DNA from: an uncultured Clostridia bacterium
Lineage (GTDB): Bacteria > Bacillota > Clostridia > Oscillospirales > Acutalibacteraceae
Assembly (NCBI GenBank): GCA_944384985.1
Contig: CALWVM010000008.1
Coordinates: 39,664 to 103,663, forward strand
Length of the DNA: 64,000 bases
Direction of reading: 5' to 3'
Shown in pieces: positions 35,374 to 44,185 of this stretch. The notes beneath the pieces were generated by a model. It saw only the letters and a program-made list of their open reading frames with translations, was not told where the DNA came from and made no database searches. Within the stretch, counting starts at the first letter, position 1. Each line of letters begins with the position of its first letter. The position numbers and the translations under genes were made by a program.

Positions 35374-36207
35374 TTGGCACGTATTATTTTGGTCGGCGGC
35401 GACCGCCGGAACCGCTATCTTCGCGAATATCTCTCCCAAAAAGGGTTTTCTACATATGGCTTTGCGCAAAATCCCGGCGAGCCGCTTTCGGCACTTTGGG
35501 AGGCGCTGCAAATGCCCTATGTGGCTGTGATTTTGCCGCTGCCGGCAACCAAGGACGGTGTGCACGTGCACACGCCCCTTTGGGACGGTACGCTGCCGTT
35601 TGCCTCTTTTCGCGGGAAGCTGCGTCCGGGCACGAAAGTGCTCGGCGGCAAGCTCCCGAAACCGCTTTCGGAACAGTTCCTTGCAGACGGTATACCGTAT
35701 ATGGACTATTATGACGAGCAGGTCATCGTGCGCAACGCAGAGCTGACCGCTTTGGGCGTGCTGCGCGTGCTCGGGGAGCACCGGGACCTGCAGCCCGACG
35801 CGCTGCGGTTCGTCGTCACGGGATTCGGCAGAGTGGCAAAAGCAACCGTCCGGGAAATTCAAGCGCGCGGCGGCGCAGTCCGCGTTGCCGCGCGAAGTCC
35901 CCTCGCTCAAAGCGCCGCGGCAGAATGCGGTGCGGCCCCTGTTCCCCTTTCTGCGTTTCAGGAGGATCCGACGGGGTTTGACGTGCTGGTCAACACCGTG
36001 CCCGCGCAGCTATTCGGCAAAGCGGCACTTGCCAAAATGCCGGCGGACGCGCTGCTCATCGACGTGGCTTCGGCGCCGTTCGGCCTGGATTTTGATGCCG
36101 CCGCAGCGCTTGGGCTTCACGCGGTCAAGGCACAGTCTTTGCCGGGAAAATATTTCCCACGGGAAGCGGCGCAGATTTTGGGCGAGAAGATCCAAAGACT
36201 CTTGTAA
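35374..36207 (+). CDS. dpaA: Dipicolinate synthase subunit A
   Basis: 277 residues: an N-terminal domain (IILVGGDRRNRYLREYLSQ) and a Rossmann NAD(P)-binding domain with GFGRVAKATV in place of GxGxxG, the DpaA/SpoVFA arrangement. With DpaB it converts dihydrodipicolinate to dipicolinic acid in the mother cell, the small molecule that dehydrates the spore core. Translation starts at TTG (35374), behind AAGGAG. The gene is followed 14 bp later by dpaB. This is the best single sign that the organism can sporulate. Confidence 0.92.
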   Translation: MARIILVGGDRRNRYLREYLSQKGFSTYGFAQNPGEPLSALWEALQMPYVAVILPLPATKDGVHVHTPLWDGTLPFASFRGKLRPGTKVLGGKLPKPLSEQFLADGIPYMDYYDEQVIVRNAELTALGVLRVLGEHRDLQPDALRFVVTGFGRVAKATVREIQARGGAVRVAARSPLAQSAAAECGAAPVPLSAFQEDPTGFDVLVNTVPAQLFGKAALAKMPADALLIDVASAPFGLDFDAAAALGLHAVKAQSLPGKYFPREAAQILGEKIQRLL

Positions 36208-36221
36208 GGGAGGGAAAACCC

Positions 36222-36797
36222 ATGTCCGGGAATCGTTTGGGTTTCGCCATGTGCGGTTCGTTTTGTACGTTTCACCGGGTGATTCCCGAAATCGAGCGGC
36301 TGAAAGCGGCAGGCTGGGATATTCAGCCGATCCTGTCGCCGACCGCCTACTCGACCGACACGCGCTTCGGCAAGGCGGCGGACTTCGTCGAAAGAATCGA
36401 GCAGATCACAGGCAAGCCCGTGTGGCACACCGTATTTTCGGCAGAGCCGATCGGGCCGAAGAAGCTCTTAGACCTGCTGGTCATCGCGCCCGCCACGGGC
36501 AATACGCTCGCCAAGCTCGCCAACGGTATCGCCGACACTTCGGTCACGCTCGCCTGCAAGGCGCATCTGCGAAATGAGCGCCCCGTGCTTTTGGCGGTCT
36601 CCACCAACGACGCGCTTGGTACTGCGGCGAAGAACATAGGCGTTTTGATGAATGCCAAGCACATGTTCTTTGTCCCCATGCGCCAGGATGCGCCGGAAGA
36701 TAAGCCGAATTCCGTGGTCGCAGATTTCACAAAGATCCCTGAAGCGGCTGCCGCCGCAATGGAAGGGAAGCAGTTGCAGCCGATGCTGCTCGCATAA
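36222..36797 (+). CDS. dpaB: Dipicolinate synthase subunit B (flavoprotein)
   Basis: 191 residues of the flavoprotein/PpcDC fold: GFAMCGSFCTF at the N-terminus, VIAPATGNTLAKLANGIADT and the C-terminal MRQDAPEDKPNSVVADF. It matches SpoVFB, the FMN-binding partner of DpaA. GGGAGGG precedes the ATG. The pair ends at the hairpin 36805-36843. Confidence 0.92.
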   Translation: MSGNRLGFAMCGSFCTFHRVIPEIERLKAAGWDIQPILSPTAYSTDTRFGKAADFVERIEQITGKPVWHTVFSAEPIGPKKLLDLLVIAPATGNTLAKLANGIADTSVTLACKAHLRNERPVLLAVSTNDALGTAAKNIGVLMNAKHMFFVPMRQDAPEDKPNSVVADFTKIPEAAAAAMEGKQLQPMLLA

Positions 36798-36804
36798 CCG
36801 TTTG

Positions 36805-36843
36805 CGCGGGATCTCTTTGTTTTTTACCGCAAAGAATCCCGCG
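36805..36843 (+). terminator. Terminator after dpaAB
   Basis: Arms CGCGGGAT and ATCCCGCG enclose a CTTTG/CAAAG inner pairing; TGATTTTTTG follows. Confidence 0.75.
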
Positions 36844-36882
36844 TGATTTTTTGTATAAAATATAAAAATCCTGTCTGCAATG

Positions 36883-36912
36883 TTGACATTTATCACATTG
36901 CAGGTGTAATAT
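36883..36912 (+). promoter_or_regulatory. Promoter of the trypsin-like protease gene
   Basis: Consensus TTGACA (36883-36888), 18-bp spacer, TAATAT (36907-36912). Confidence 0.6.
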
Positions 36913-36960
36913 GGATTTGTATTCGAATACAAAATACTATTAAAGAAGGTTTCATTCGCA

Positions 36961-37875
36961 TGGGAAAATTTTTTAGAGCTGTTGTTTCTATATGCTTGGT
37001 ACTTTCGTTGTTTTCTTTTTTCCCTTGTGAAGTATTCGCACAAGAGGCGACTCAATTTATAGCTTATAATGCAACAACGGGGACAACAGAGAAAATTTCC
37101 GAAAAAGCCGTCGGCGAAAATACGTCCCAGCAAATTTCTCTTCCAGGAGAAGGCGATCCTAAAAAGATTGAACAGGTTTATCGGGAGATAAACGCTTTAC
37201 GGCAGGAAAATGAACCTTCTGTATCAACATTTTCTATTATAGGTCTCGACAGACGGGACAAAGTTGGTGCGGAAATATGTATGCCGTACAGCCGCATTTG
37301 CTTCCTTGAAATCACATGGAGGGATGGGACTGTCTCAACCGGAACCGGATGGATGTATGCTCGAGACCGCGTTGCTACCGCCGGTCATTGCGTTTGATAA
37401 AGATAAAGGATGGGCAGCCTCCATATTGGTTCAACCCGGACGATATGATGATTATGCGCCTTTTGGTGAATCCGTAGCCACTGTTTTTTTAACATCTACA
37501 CAGTGGGCAAACGAGCAGGATTCTGACTTTGATTATGGATTGATTCGTCTAAATGAACCGTTAGGAGATGTCTGCGGCTTTTTCGGATACGGCTCAAATA
37601 TGGGTTCAATCGGGACATATGTTACGATTTCCGGCTATCCCGAAGATAAAAATCCCTCTTTATCTGAGCAATGGCAATGGCAAATGAGCGGGTTGCTAGC
37701 CCTTACATCTGCTCATAAGCTATATTACTTTATTGATACTGCTCCAGGGCAAAGCGGTGCTCCGATTTTTAAACTGGATAATACTGTTATAGGGATTCAT
37801 ACAGGCGGAAATGCTATCAGAAACAGAGGCACGCGAATTACAACTGAGCTTTTCCAACAAATGCAAACTTGGTAA
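36961..37875 (+). pseudogene. Secreted trypsin/V8-like serine protease, frameshifted
   Basis: The product would be about 304 residues: a signal peptide (about 1-28), a pro-region of some 80 residues, then a chymotrypsin-fold S1B protease. The catalytic His is in VATAGHCV, the Asp in DFDYGLIRL and the Ser in GQSGAPIF. The first frame stops with TGA immediately after GHCV (about 37395-37397), and the rest, starting FDKDKGWAAS, continues in another frame. One extra T in the run GTTTGAT would explain it. As read, no protein with the full triad can be made. Codon use and base composition are AT-richer than neighbours, suggesting transfer. A sequencing error is the alternative. Confidence 0.8.
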
Positions 37876-37888
37876 GGTTGGTGATTTT

Positions 37889-38275
37889 ATGAAAAGGCAG
37901 CTTGCAGCTGGAGCCGTCGCAGTGGCTCTTCTGTTTTGTCTGCTCAGTGGCTGCGCAAAAAACACTGCGGCTGACAGCGTAGTGCTGCGCGTACTTTCTC
38001 CAAGCGGCGAGCCGCAGGCGGACATCCATGTGCATGCCGAAAAATACCCGGACGGACGGGAAATTTTTCCCGGACCCGAGTTTGGCGTAACGGATGAAAA
38101 CGGAGAAATGACCTATGTCCCGGAAAAATTCGGCGAGCAGAAGCTGACCTTTGTATACTACGCGTCGGAAGGCCCCCAATGGGAAATACAGACTGTGACT
38201 GTAACGAAAGAAGATGCGCGCGAGCACGCAACTGTTCCCGTGACCTTGACGTTTGATTCGAACACTGTAAAATAA
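37889..38275 (+). CDS. Small lipoprotein with Ig-like/carboxypeptidase-regulatory fold
   Basis: 128 residues. The lipobox LLSGC ends an N-terminal signal; the mature part is one beta-sandwich-like domain (VVLRVLSPSGEPQADIHVHA, FGVTDENGEMTYVPE, QTVTVTKED) of the kind seen in carboxypeptidase-regulatory or transthyretin-like folds. The ATG at 37889 follows AAGGTTGGTGATTTT closely behind the protease frame, so the two were probably co-transcribed. Function unknown; an accessory or surface-binding role for the protease is a guess from position only. Confidence 0.75.
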   Translation: MKRQLAAGAVAVALLFCLLSGCAKNTAADSVVLRVLSPSGEPQADIHVHAEKYPDGREIFPGPEFGVTDENGEMTYVPEKFGEQKLTFVYYASEGPQWEIQTVTVTKEDAREHATVPVTLTFDSNTVK

Positions 38276-38288
38276 ACAATCCATATAG

Positions 38289-38322
38289 CCCCGTCAATTT
38301 GCTTAATTGTCGGGGATTTTTT
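38289..38322 (+). terminator. Terminator after the lipoprotein gene
   Basis: Stem CCCCGTCAATT/AATTGTCGGGG (one T-T mismatch) followed by ATTTTTTTAT. Confidence 0.85.
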
Positions 38323-38501
38323 TATGCGTTTTGACGGATTTTATGAAGCGCCGCAAATTCCATAGAAATCCCGCGCGCGGTGTGCTAAAATAAAGTTACT
38401 TATGCGGAAAAAACTTTTTTCTGTGAAAAAGGCTATCTGCAAGGCGAAACACCAAATCTGCAAGGGAAAGGACGACGGGCCCAGAACGCCCGGAAACTGC
38501 C

Positions 38502-39203
38502 ATGGCTTTCATTGAAATGAAGAATGTCACCAAGACCTACAGAATGGGCGAGGTGGAGATCAAGGCGCTCGACGAAGTCGGATTCGCCATTGAAAAAGGG
38601 GAATTCGTGGTCATCGTCGGTCCCTCCGGTGCGGGCAAAACCACCATTTTGAATATTTTGGGCGGGATGGATACCGCCACCTCCGGCGAAATTTATGTGG
38701 ACAACGAAGCCATCAGCAGCTTTGACGAAAAGGCGCTGACCACTTACCGGCGCGACGACGTGGGTTTTGTGTTCCAGTTTTATAACCTCGTGGGCAACCT
38801 GACCGCGCTCGAAAACGTGGAACTCGCCCTGCAAATTTCAAAAAATCCTTTAAGCGCAAAGGCTGTTTTGCAGGAAGTGGGCTTGAGCAACCGCCTCGAC
38901 AACTTCCCCGCCCAGCTTTCGGGCGGCGAGCAGCAGCGCGTTTCCATTGCGCGCGCGCTTGCGAAAAACCCGAAGCTCTTGCTGTGTGACGAACCGACGG
39001 GCGCGCTCGATTACATCACGGGGAAATCCATTTTGAAGCTTTTGCAGGACACCTGCCGCGAAAAAGGCGTGACCATCATCGTCATCACGCACAACCTTGC
39101 CATCGCCCCCATGGCGGACAAGGTCATCAAGGTCAAAAACGGCAAGATCGATCAGATCCTGATGAACAAACGCCCGACCCCCGTTGAATACATTGAGTGG
39201 TAA
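38502..39203 (+). CDS. ABC transporter ATP-binding protein (MacB/LolD type)
   Basis: 233 residues with Walker [11 protein letters not shown]-loop [18 protein letters not shown], signature [15 protein letters not shown], Walker [13 protein letters not shown] and the H-loop ITHN. The sequence type is that of the MacB/LolD/FtsE group, which powers FtsX-like permeases rather than substrate importers. The ribosome site is poor (no GGAGG near 38502). The permease gene begins 12 bp downstream, so both subunits are made together. It may export peptides or drive envelope events. Confidence 0.93.
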   Translation: MAFIEMKNVTKTYRMGEVEIKALDEVGFAIEKGEFVVIVGPSGAGKTTILNILGGMDTATSGEIYVDNEAISSFDEKALTTYRRDDVGFVFQFYNLVGNLTALENVELALQISKNPLSAKAVLQEVGLSNRLDNFPAQLSGGEQQRVSIARALAKNPKLLLCDEPTGALDYITGKSILKLLQDTCREKGVTIIVITHNLAIAPMADKVIKVKNGKIDQILMNKRPTPVEYIEW

Positions 39204-39215
39204 AGGAACTTCGCA

Positions 39216-42200
39216 ATGACAAAAGGTTTGAGAAAGGATTTTCGCAGGTCGATCCAGAAAAGCTTCAGCCGCTTTTTGTCGATCCTGCTGATTTCTGCGC
39301 TCGGCGTGGCATTCTTCGCCGGCGTGCGCACCGCTGCACCCGCCATGGAAGCCTCGGCGGACGCCACCTATGACAGCCAAAATTTCATGGACATCCGTGT
39401 GCTCGGGACTTTGGGGGTAACCACAGAAGATGTGGCGGCGCTTTTGGGGCTCGAGGGCGTGGAGGATGCGGAAGGTGTTTACACCGCCGACTATCTCTGC
39501 GAAACGGACATCGCTTCGGTCGTCGTGAAAGTGTCCTCCATGACGAACCGCATCAATCTGGTGCATGTCACCGAAGGCCGCTTCCCCGAAAGCTATGACG
39601 AATGCATCGTCGACCGGGCCTTTCTGGACGCTTCAGGCTATGCTTTAGGCGATACGGTCCGCCTGCGCACCGGCACCGAGGACAGCGTTTCCGACATGCT
39701 CGCGACCGACGAATACCGCATCGTCGGCATCGGCGAGAGCGCCTATTATATGGATGCCGACCGCGGCACCGCCTCCATCGGCGACGGCACAGGCGACGGG
39801 ATGATGATTATTCCGAAAGAGGCGTTCACACAGGACATCTATTCCGAAATCTATGTGCGCATGACCGGTGCGGACGCGCTCAACTGCTTTTCGGACGATT
39901 ATGCCGACCTGCTCGCATCGGTTACCGCGAACATCGAATCCATCGAACAGGGCCGCTGCGAAGTGCGGCTGCAACAATTCCGCGACGATGCGGACGAACA
40001 GCTGAACGACGCGCGTTATGAGTACCAGCAGCAAAAAGACAAGGCGATGCGCGATCTCTCCGACGCATATCAGGCACTTGTGTCCTCAGAGTCGGAGTTG
40101 AATAACGCGCAGCTGGAAATCGAACAGACCCGCCAGCAGCTCGACGATCTGCGCGCGCTGTTTGACGCGGGTGACCAGACCATCGACGCAAGCCGCGAGC
40201 AAATCGCCGAGGCGCGCGCAACGCTGTCTGACCTGGAGGACCAGAAAGCCGAGATTGAGCGGCAGATCGCCGAGGACGAGGCAACGATCGCCAAAATGGA
40301 AGAACAGCTGCGTGCGGACGCGCCGTATATTTCCTCCGACGAATACTACCGGCGCAGTTTGGAAATTATCCAAGCCACCGCCACGGTGGAATACTATAAA
40401 AATCAGCTGCCCTCCGTCGAGCGCAGCATCGCTTCCGTCGAACAGCAGGTAGAAACGGCAGAAGCGTTTGTGGAAAATTACCCGGAGGCCGCCGCAAATG
40501 CACGCGAGCAGATCGCCGAGCGCGAAACGCAGCTTGCAGAAGCGGAAAAACGGGTGCAGGACGGCGAGATCGAGCTGGAACGCGCCAAAGAGGATTACGC
40601 CGTTGCCCAAGAGGACGCCGAGGCGGAGCTTGCCGCCGCGGAGGAACGCCTGCAAAACACGGAAGACGAGATCAACAACGTGGAACTGCCGCAATGGTAT
40701 GTGCTGGACCGCTCTTCCGTACCGAGCTATGCATCCTTCCAAAACGACGCCCAAAGCATTCGCGCCGTCGGCACGGTGTTCCCGATTATCTTTTTCCTGG
40801 TCGCGGCGCTCGTTTCCTTAACGACCATGACCCGCATGGTTGAAGAAGAGCGCACCCAGATCGGTACGCTCAAGGCACTCGGCTACGGCAAACGCGCGAT
40901 TCTCTCGAAATATATCTTCTACGCTCTGCTTTCCACCCTGCTTGGGACGATCTTCGGGGCGGCGCTCGGCGAGGCACTTTTGCCGAGTGTGATCCTGCGC
41001 ACATACCGTCTGGTTTACACCGGGCTTACCGAAACGGTCATCCCCATCCACGTTTTGAACGCCGTGATCGCTGCCGCACTCTCTGTCCTCGCGACCGTGG
41101 GCGGCGCGGCTGCAGCCGGCGTCAAGGTCCTTGCCGAAAGCCCTGCCGCGCTCATGCGCCCGGAAGCGCCGCAGTCCGGCAAACACGTTTTCTTAGAGCG
41201 CATTTCCTTCATCTGGATGCGGCTGAACTTTGCGCAGAAAGCGGCGTGCCGCAATCTGTTCCGCTATAAAAAGCGCCTTTTCATGACGCTGTTCGGCGTG
41301 GCGGGCTGTATGGCGCTTCTGCTTGTGGGCTTTGGCATCAGCGACTCGGTGGAGCGCGTTCCCGACAAACAGTACGGCGACGTGTTCTCGTATCAGGGCA
41401 CCGTCGGCACCGACACATCGCTTTCGCGTGCAGAGCGGCGGCAGCTGCTTGCCAAGGTCAGTTCCGTGGAAGGCGTCGCCGACTATTTGCAGGTGCGCGA
41501 CGTCGTCACCTATGCGCAGACAGACGCCGGGGAAACGACCGCTTATCTTATCGTCCCGCAGGACACCGCGAAATTCAGCGAATATGTCCGCTTGCAGACG
41601 CGCATCACCAACGAACCCTTCAACCTCACCGATGACGGCGTGCTCGTCACCGAAAAGTTTGCAAAGCTTTTGGATGTACAGGTCGGCGATATGATTACGC
41701 TCAAGGACGACAAGACCGCCGTACCCGTCGGACAAGTGCGCGTGGCGGGCATTGTGGAAAACTACCTGAACCACTATATCTATATGACGCCGAACGTCTA
41801 TCAGGCGCTCTACGGCGAGACCGCTTCGCTTAACGCTGCGCTTATCAAGACCGATCCGGGCACAGATTCAGATGCCGTTGCCGCCGAGATCCTGGAGATC
41901 GGCGGCGTGACCTCCGTCACCATGAACACCACCGCCGAGCGGCAGGTGGAGTCCATGCTCGACAATCTGACCGTCATCATTGCCGTTCTGATCGTTGCTG
42001 CGGGGCTTTTGGCATTCATCGTGCTTTACAACCTCAACAACATCAACATCACCGAACGCCGCCGTGAGCTTGCCACGCTCAAGGTGCTGGGCTTCTATAA
42101 CCGGGAGCTTGCCGCCTATGTCTACCGCGAAAACGTGGTTCTGACGCTGGCCGGCACGGTTTTGGGGCTGGGGCTGGGCTTCCTGCTGCACTGGTTCGTC

Positions 42201-42368
42201 ATGCGCACCATCGCAACGGACATCGTCATGTACGGTGTGGAGATCGACCCGCTCAGCTGCCTTTGGAGCGTCCTGATCACCTTGGGCTTTGCCGCGATCG
42301 TCAACTGGCTGATGTATTTCCGCCTGAAAAAGATCGACATGGTGGAATCCACGAAGAGTGTGGAATAA
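39216..42368 (+). CDS. ABC transporter permease, FtsX/MacB type with coiled-coil insert
   Basis: 1050 residues. An N-terminal membrane helix is followed by a MacB-like periplasmic core domain (about 40-250), then a long extracytoplasmic coiled coil (about 255-490, dense in Glu, Gln, Arg and Ala). Three FtsX helices follow (about 520-660), then a short loop, a helix, a second extracytoplasmic domain and three C-terminal helices (about 930-1040). The duplicated FtsX halves in one chain are typical of Firmicutes MacB-like permeases. With the upstream ATPase it forms a mechanotransmission-type complex; the coiled coil may reach across the cell wall to a partner. Confidence 0.9.
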   Translation: MTKGLRKDFRRSIQKSFSRFLSILLISALGVAFFAGVRTAAPAMEASADATYDSQNFMDIRVLGTLGVTTEDVAALLGLEGVEDAEGVYTADYLCETDIASVVVKVSSMTNRINLVHVTEGRFPESYDECIVDRAFLDASGYALGDTVRLRTGTEDSVSDMLATDEYRIVGIGESAYYMDADRGTASIGDGTGDGMMIIPKEAFTQDIYSEIYVRMTGADALNCFSDDYADLLASVTANIESIEQGRCEVRLQQFRDDADEQLNDARYEYQQQKDKAMRDLSDAYQALVSSESELNNAQLEIEQTRQQLDDLRALFDAGDQTIDASREQIAEARATLSDLEDQKAEIERQIAEDEATIAKMEEQLRADAPYISSDEYYRRSLEIIQATATVEYYKNQLPSVERSIASVEQQVETAEAFVENYPEAAANAREQIAERETQLAEAEKRVQDGEIELERAKEDYAVAQEDAEAELAAAEERLQNTEDEINNVELPQWYVLDRSSVPSYASFQNDAQSIRAVGTVFPIIFFLVAALVSLTTMTRMVEEERTQIGTLKALGYGKRAILSKYIFYALLSTLLGTIFGAALGEALLPSVILRTYRLVYTGLTETVIPIHVLNAVIAAALSVLATVGGAAAAGVKVLAESPAALMRPEAPQSGKHVFLERISFIWMRLNFAQKAACRNLFRYKKRLFMTLFGVAGCMALLLVGFGISDSVERVPDKQYGDVFSYQGTVGTDTSLSRAERRQLLAKVSSVEGVADYLQVRDVVTYAQTDAGETTAYLIVPQDTAKFSEYVRLQTRITNEPFNLTDDGVLVTEKFAKLLDVQVGDMITLKDDKTAVPVGQVRVAGIVENYLNHYIYMTPNVYQALYGETASLNAALIKTDPGTDSDAVAAEILEIGGVTSVTMNTTAERQVESMLDNLTVIIAVLIVAAGLLAFIVLYNLNNINITERRRELATLKVLGFYNRELAAYVYRENVVLTLAGTVLGLGLGFLLHWFVMRTIATDIVMYGVEIDPLSCLWSVLITLGFAAIVNWLMYFRLKKIDMVESTKSVE

Positions 42369-42570
42369 AAATCTTTTGCCCTCTTATGCAATGTGATATT
42401 ATACAACTCTTCTGGCCGAAATTTAGTTAAACTGCGAATGGATTTCCAAGCAATGTTATATTATAGTGTGCACTGAGGATATATTTGAGGAATTAAAGTT
42501 TTCAGTATTTCACATGCAATTGCGGCGTATGTGTGAAAACGGCGGGTAGAGCATAGGGCGTTTGCTGTTC
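42369..42570. other. AT-rich intergenic stretch
   Basis: About 200 bp with no credible ORF. It includes an imperfect inverted repeat TTTCACAT/ATGTGTGAAA (about 42507-42540). It marks the change from GC-rich host DNA to the AT-richer gene pair downstream. Confidence 0.4.
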
Positions 42571-42602
42571 AACACGGCGTCTGCATTTGCAGGCGCCGTG
42601 TT
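42571..42602 (+). terminator. Hairpin immediately upstream of the gene at 42625
   Basis: Stem AACACGGCG/CGCCGTGTT with inner CTGCA/TGCAG, then ATTTTGTT and the ribosome site GGAGG (42612). It ends the ABC unit or acts as an attenuator for the next gene. Confidence 0.6.
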
Positions 42603-42624
42603 ATTTTGTTGGAGGTAAACCTTT

Positions 42625-43122
42625 ATGAAAAAATGGAAAATCGTTTGCATTGTTTTAGCTATTCTGGTGTTTCTGTTCTTTGTTCTCCCTGTCGGGTGGC
42701 TTCTCGGCGAGTATTTTTTTGATTCGCTTCACCATAAAGCTATACCTGAAAGCATTTACGAAGAACGTTGGAACTTGGATTTCCCCGAACCCATCCAAGA
42801 AACCTACGAACTGCTCGGTGAACGTGGTTTTACAGGAGACGGCACACAATATTCCGTGTTTACGGTAGGGAACGAGAACGATGCTTTTTTTGCAGACTTT
42901 TCTGATGCGCCGGCAGATGAGGCTTTCCTGTCCGGGTTCACAAACGGCTTAAATGAATTACAAGTACCTGAAGAACAGCGTCCGAATTTAGAAAAGGCGT
43001 ATCAATGGAAGTTTTTTGGCATGAACCAAGATCCCCTCTTGACCGACCGCTATTTCGACAACTTGTATCTGATTTGGGATTCAAATGCGAACACGCTGTA
43101 TCTTTTGGAAGTTCGTATTTGA
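42625..43122 (+). CDS. Hypothetical membrane-anchored protein
   Basis: 165 residues, family not recognised. One N-terminal transmembrane helix (about 7-29, CIVLAILVFLFFVLPVGWLL) anchors an acidic extracytoplasmic domain (DFPEPIQETYELLGERGF, ENDAFFADFSDAPADEAF). TTGGAGGTAAACCTTT precedes the ATG. The gene is AT-richer than the flanking ABC and pflB genes and is followed by another small exported protein gene 20 bp downstream. No functional clue apart from pairing. Confidence 0.75.
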   Translation: MKKWKIVCIVLAILVFLFFVLPVGWLLGEYFFDSLHHKAIPESIYEERWNLDFPEPIQETYELLGERGFTGDGTQYSVFTVGNENDAFFADFSDAPADEAFLSGFTNGLNELQVPEEQRPNLEKAYQWKFFGMNQDPLLTDRYFDNLYLIWDSNANTLYLLEVRI

Positions 43123-43142
43123 TGTAAAGGAGTTCAATTACT

Positions 43143-43904
43143 ATGAAAAATTTATTAATAGGAATGATCAGTGGTATTCTAATCATTTCGTTGGCGGTAC
43201 AACCTGCTTTTGCCTTTTCTGTTGCAGAAAAGAGTGATGCGCAACTTATATCTGAAAATATTGCTGTTTTGGAGAATGCTCTGGCAAGCCACAACACAGA
43301 TGTTATTACCGAACTTAATAAGATGATCGCGGAATATCAAGAGTTGGCAACAAAAGCTGATACTGCTGAAAAAACGGAACAAATCAATAATTTAATTGTA
43401 GCATTGGAAGCCTTGCAGAACGAGTATCAGCTATATGATACGGGGATTTCTACCAACAGATTTCATATTGTTTATGCGCCCATAGTAGCAGCCGCTATTG
43501 CTTATTTTAATGTAAACAACTATATTTTGGCAGCTGAGCTACTTACGCACGCCACGGAAAACACAGAATTAAACTCAGGGTATGTCCCCACCCATGGCGC
43601 AAGAGCAAGAAATTCAGAAGTTATCCAACAAATTGCAAACAACACGGTAATATCGGGCAGCTCTATTTTCCCGAAAGGGGACCGCCCCGTTGATATGGAT
43701 TTATATTATGCCATACGGAAATTCAACTTTATGAAATCGTTTCCTAGTGCAAGAGTTGTGTATATTTCAGATCGCTATGACTATGATGATTCCAGTGATT
43801 ATGAATCAGGTGGTGTGGAAGGCGCTATGCTTGATATGATGTATAAAGCACAGGAAGCAGGATATCTAGTCCCATTTTTCACTTTTATTGAAGTAGCTGT
43901 ATAA
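43143..43904 (+). CDS. Hypothetical secreted protein
   Basis: 253 residues, family not recognised. A signal peptide (about 1-23, ending PAFAF) precedes a helical segment with a coiled-coil tendency (about 40-95), then a Thr/Ala-rich central part and an acidic C-terminus (YDYDDSSDYESGG). AAAGGAG precedes the ATG at 43143. It shares its AT-rich composition with the upstream gene, and both were probably acquired together. No catalytic motif is visible. Confidence 0.75.
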   Translation: MKNLLIGMISGILIISLAVQPAFAFSVAEKSDAQLISENIAVLENALASHNTDVITELNKMIAEYQELATKADTAEKTEQINNLIVALEALQNEYQLYDTGISTNRFHIVYAPIVAAAIAYFNVNNYILAAELLTHATENTELNSGYVPTHGARARNSEVIQQIANNTVISGSSIFPKGDRPVDMDLYYAIRKFNFMKSFPSARVVYISDRYDYDDSSDYESGGVEGAMLDMMYKAQEAGYLVPFFTFIEVAV

Positions 43905-43999
43905 GCTACTTAACAAGCTCCTTTGTTGCAAGTCGCTTCGGCTTATCATAGAGCCTCAAAAACGGAAGTAAATCTTTCATATCTTGTGCAATCTGTCTA

Positions 44000-44028
44000 T
44001 TGCATTTTCTGCGGGAATCCGATATACT
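44000..44028 (+). promoter_or_regulatory. Promoter of pflB leader
   Basis: TTGCAT (44000-44005), 17-bp spacer, TATACT (44023-44028), directly before the riboswitch. Confidence 0.8.
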
Positions 44029-44037
44029 GAAACCACA

Positions 44038-44150
44038 ACGAAACGGTGCGTGCAACTGACGGGAAAACGCAGACAAACTGCGGTGGAGCACGCCGCCGAA
44101 TATATGCCGACCGTCTGGGCAATCTTGCAAAACGCAGGGTTGCCCTTTTT
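44038..44150 (+). promoter_or_regulatory. ZTP (pfl-motif) riboswitch with terminator
   Basis: The leader contains CAACTGACGGG, GGTGGAGCACGCCGCC and the 3' element CCGACCGTCTGGGC, the conserved blocks of the pfl/ZTP aptamer. The terminal GGGCAA (44117-44122) also pairs with TTGCCC (44140-44145) to make a terminator followed by TTTTTG. ZTP/ZMP binding, which signals folate shortage, would disrupt the terminator and turn on pflB; formate made by PFL feeds 10-formyl-THF. Confidence 0.85.
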
Positions 44151-44185
44151 GTTTTGCAGGAATGATCTTCATGGGAGTGAACAAC

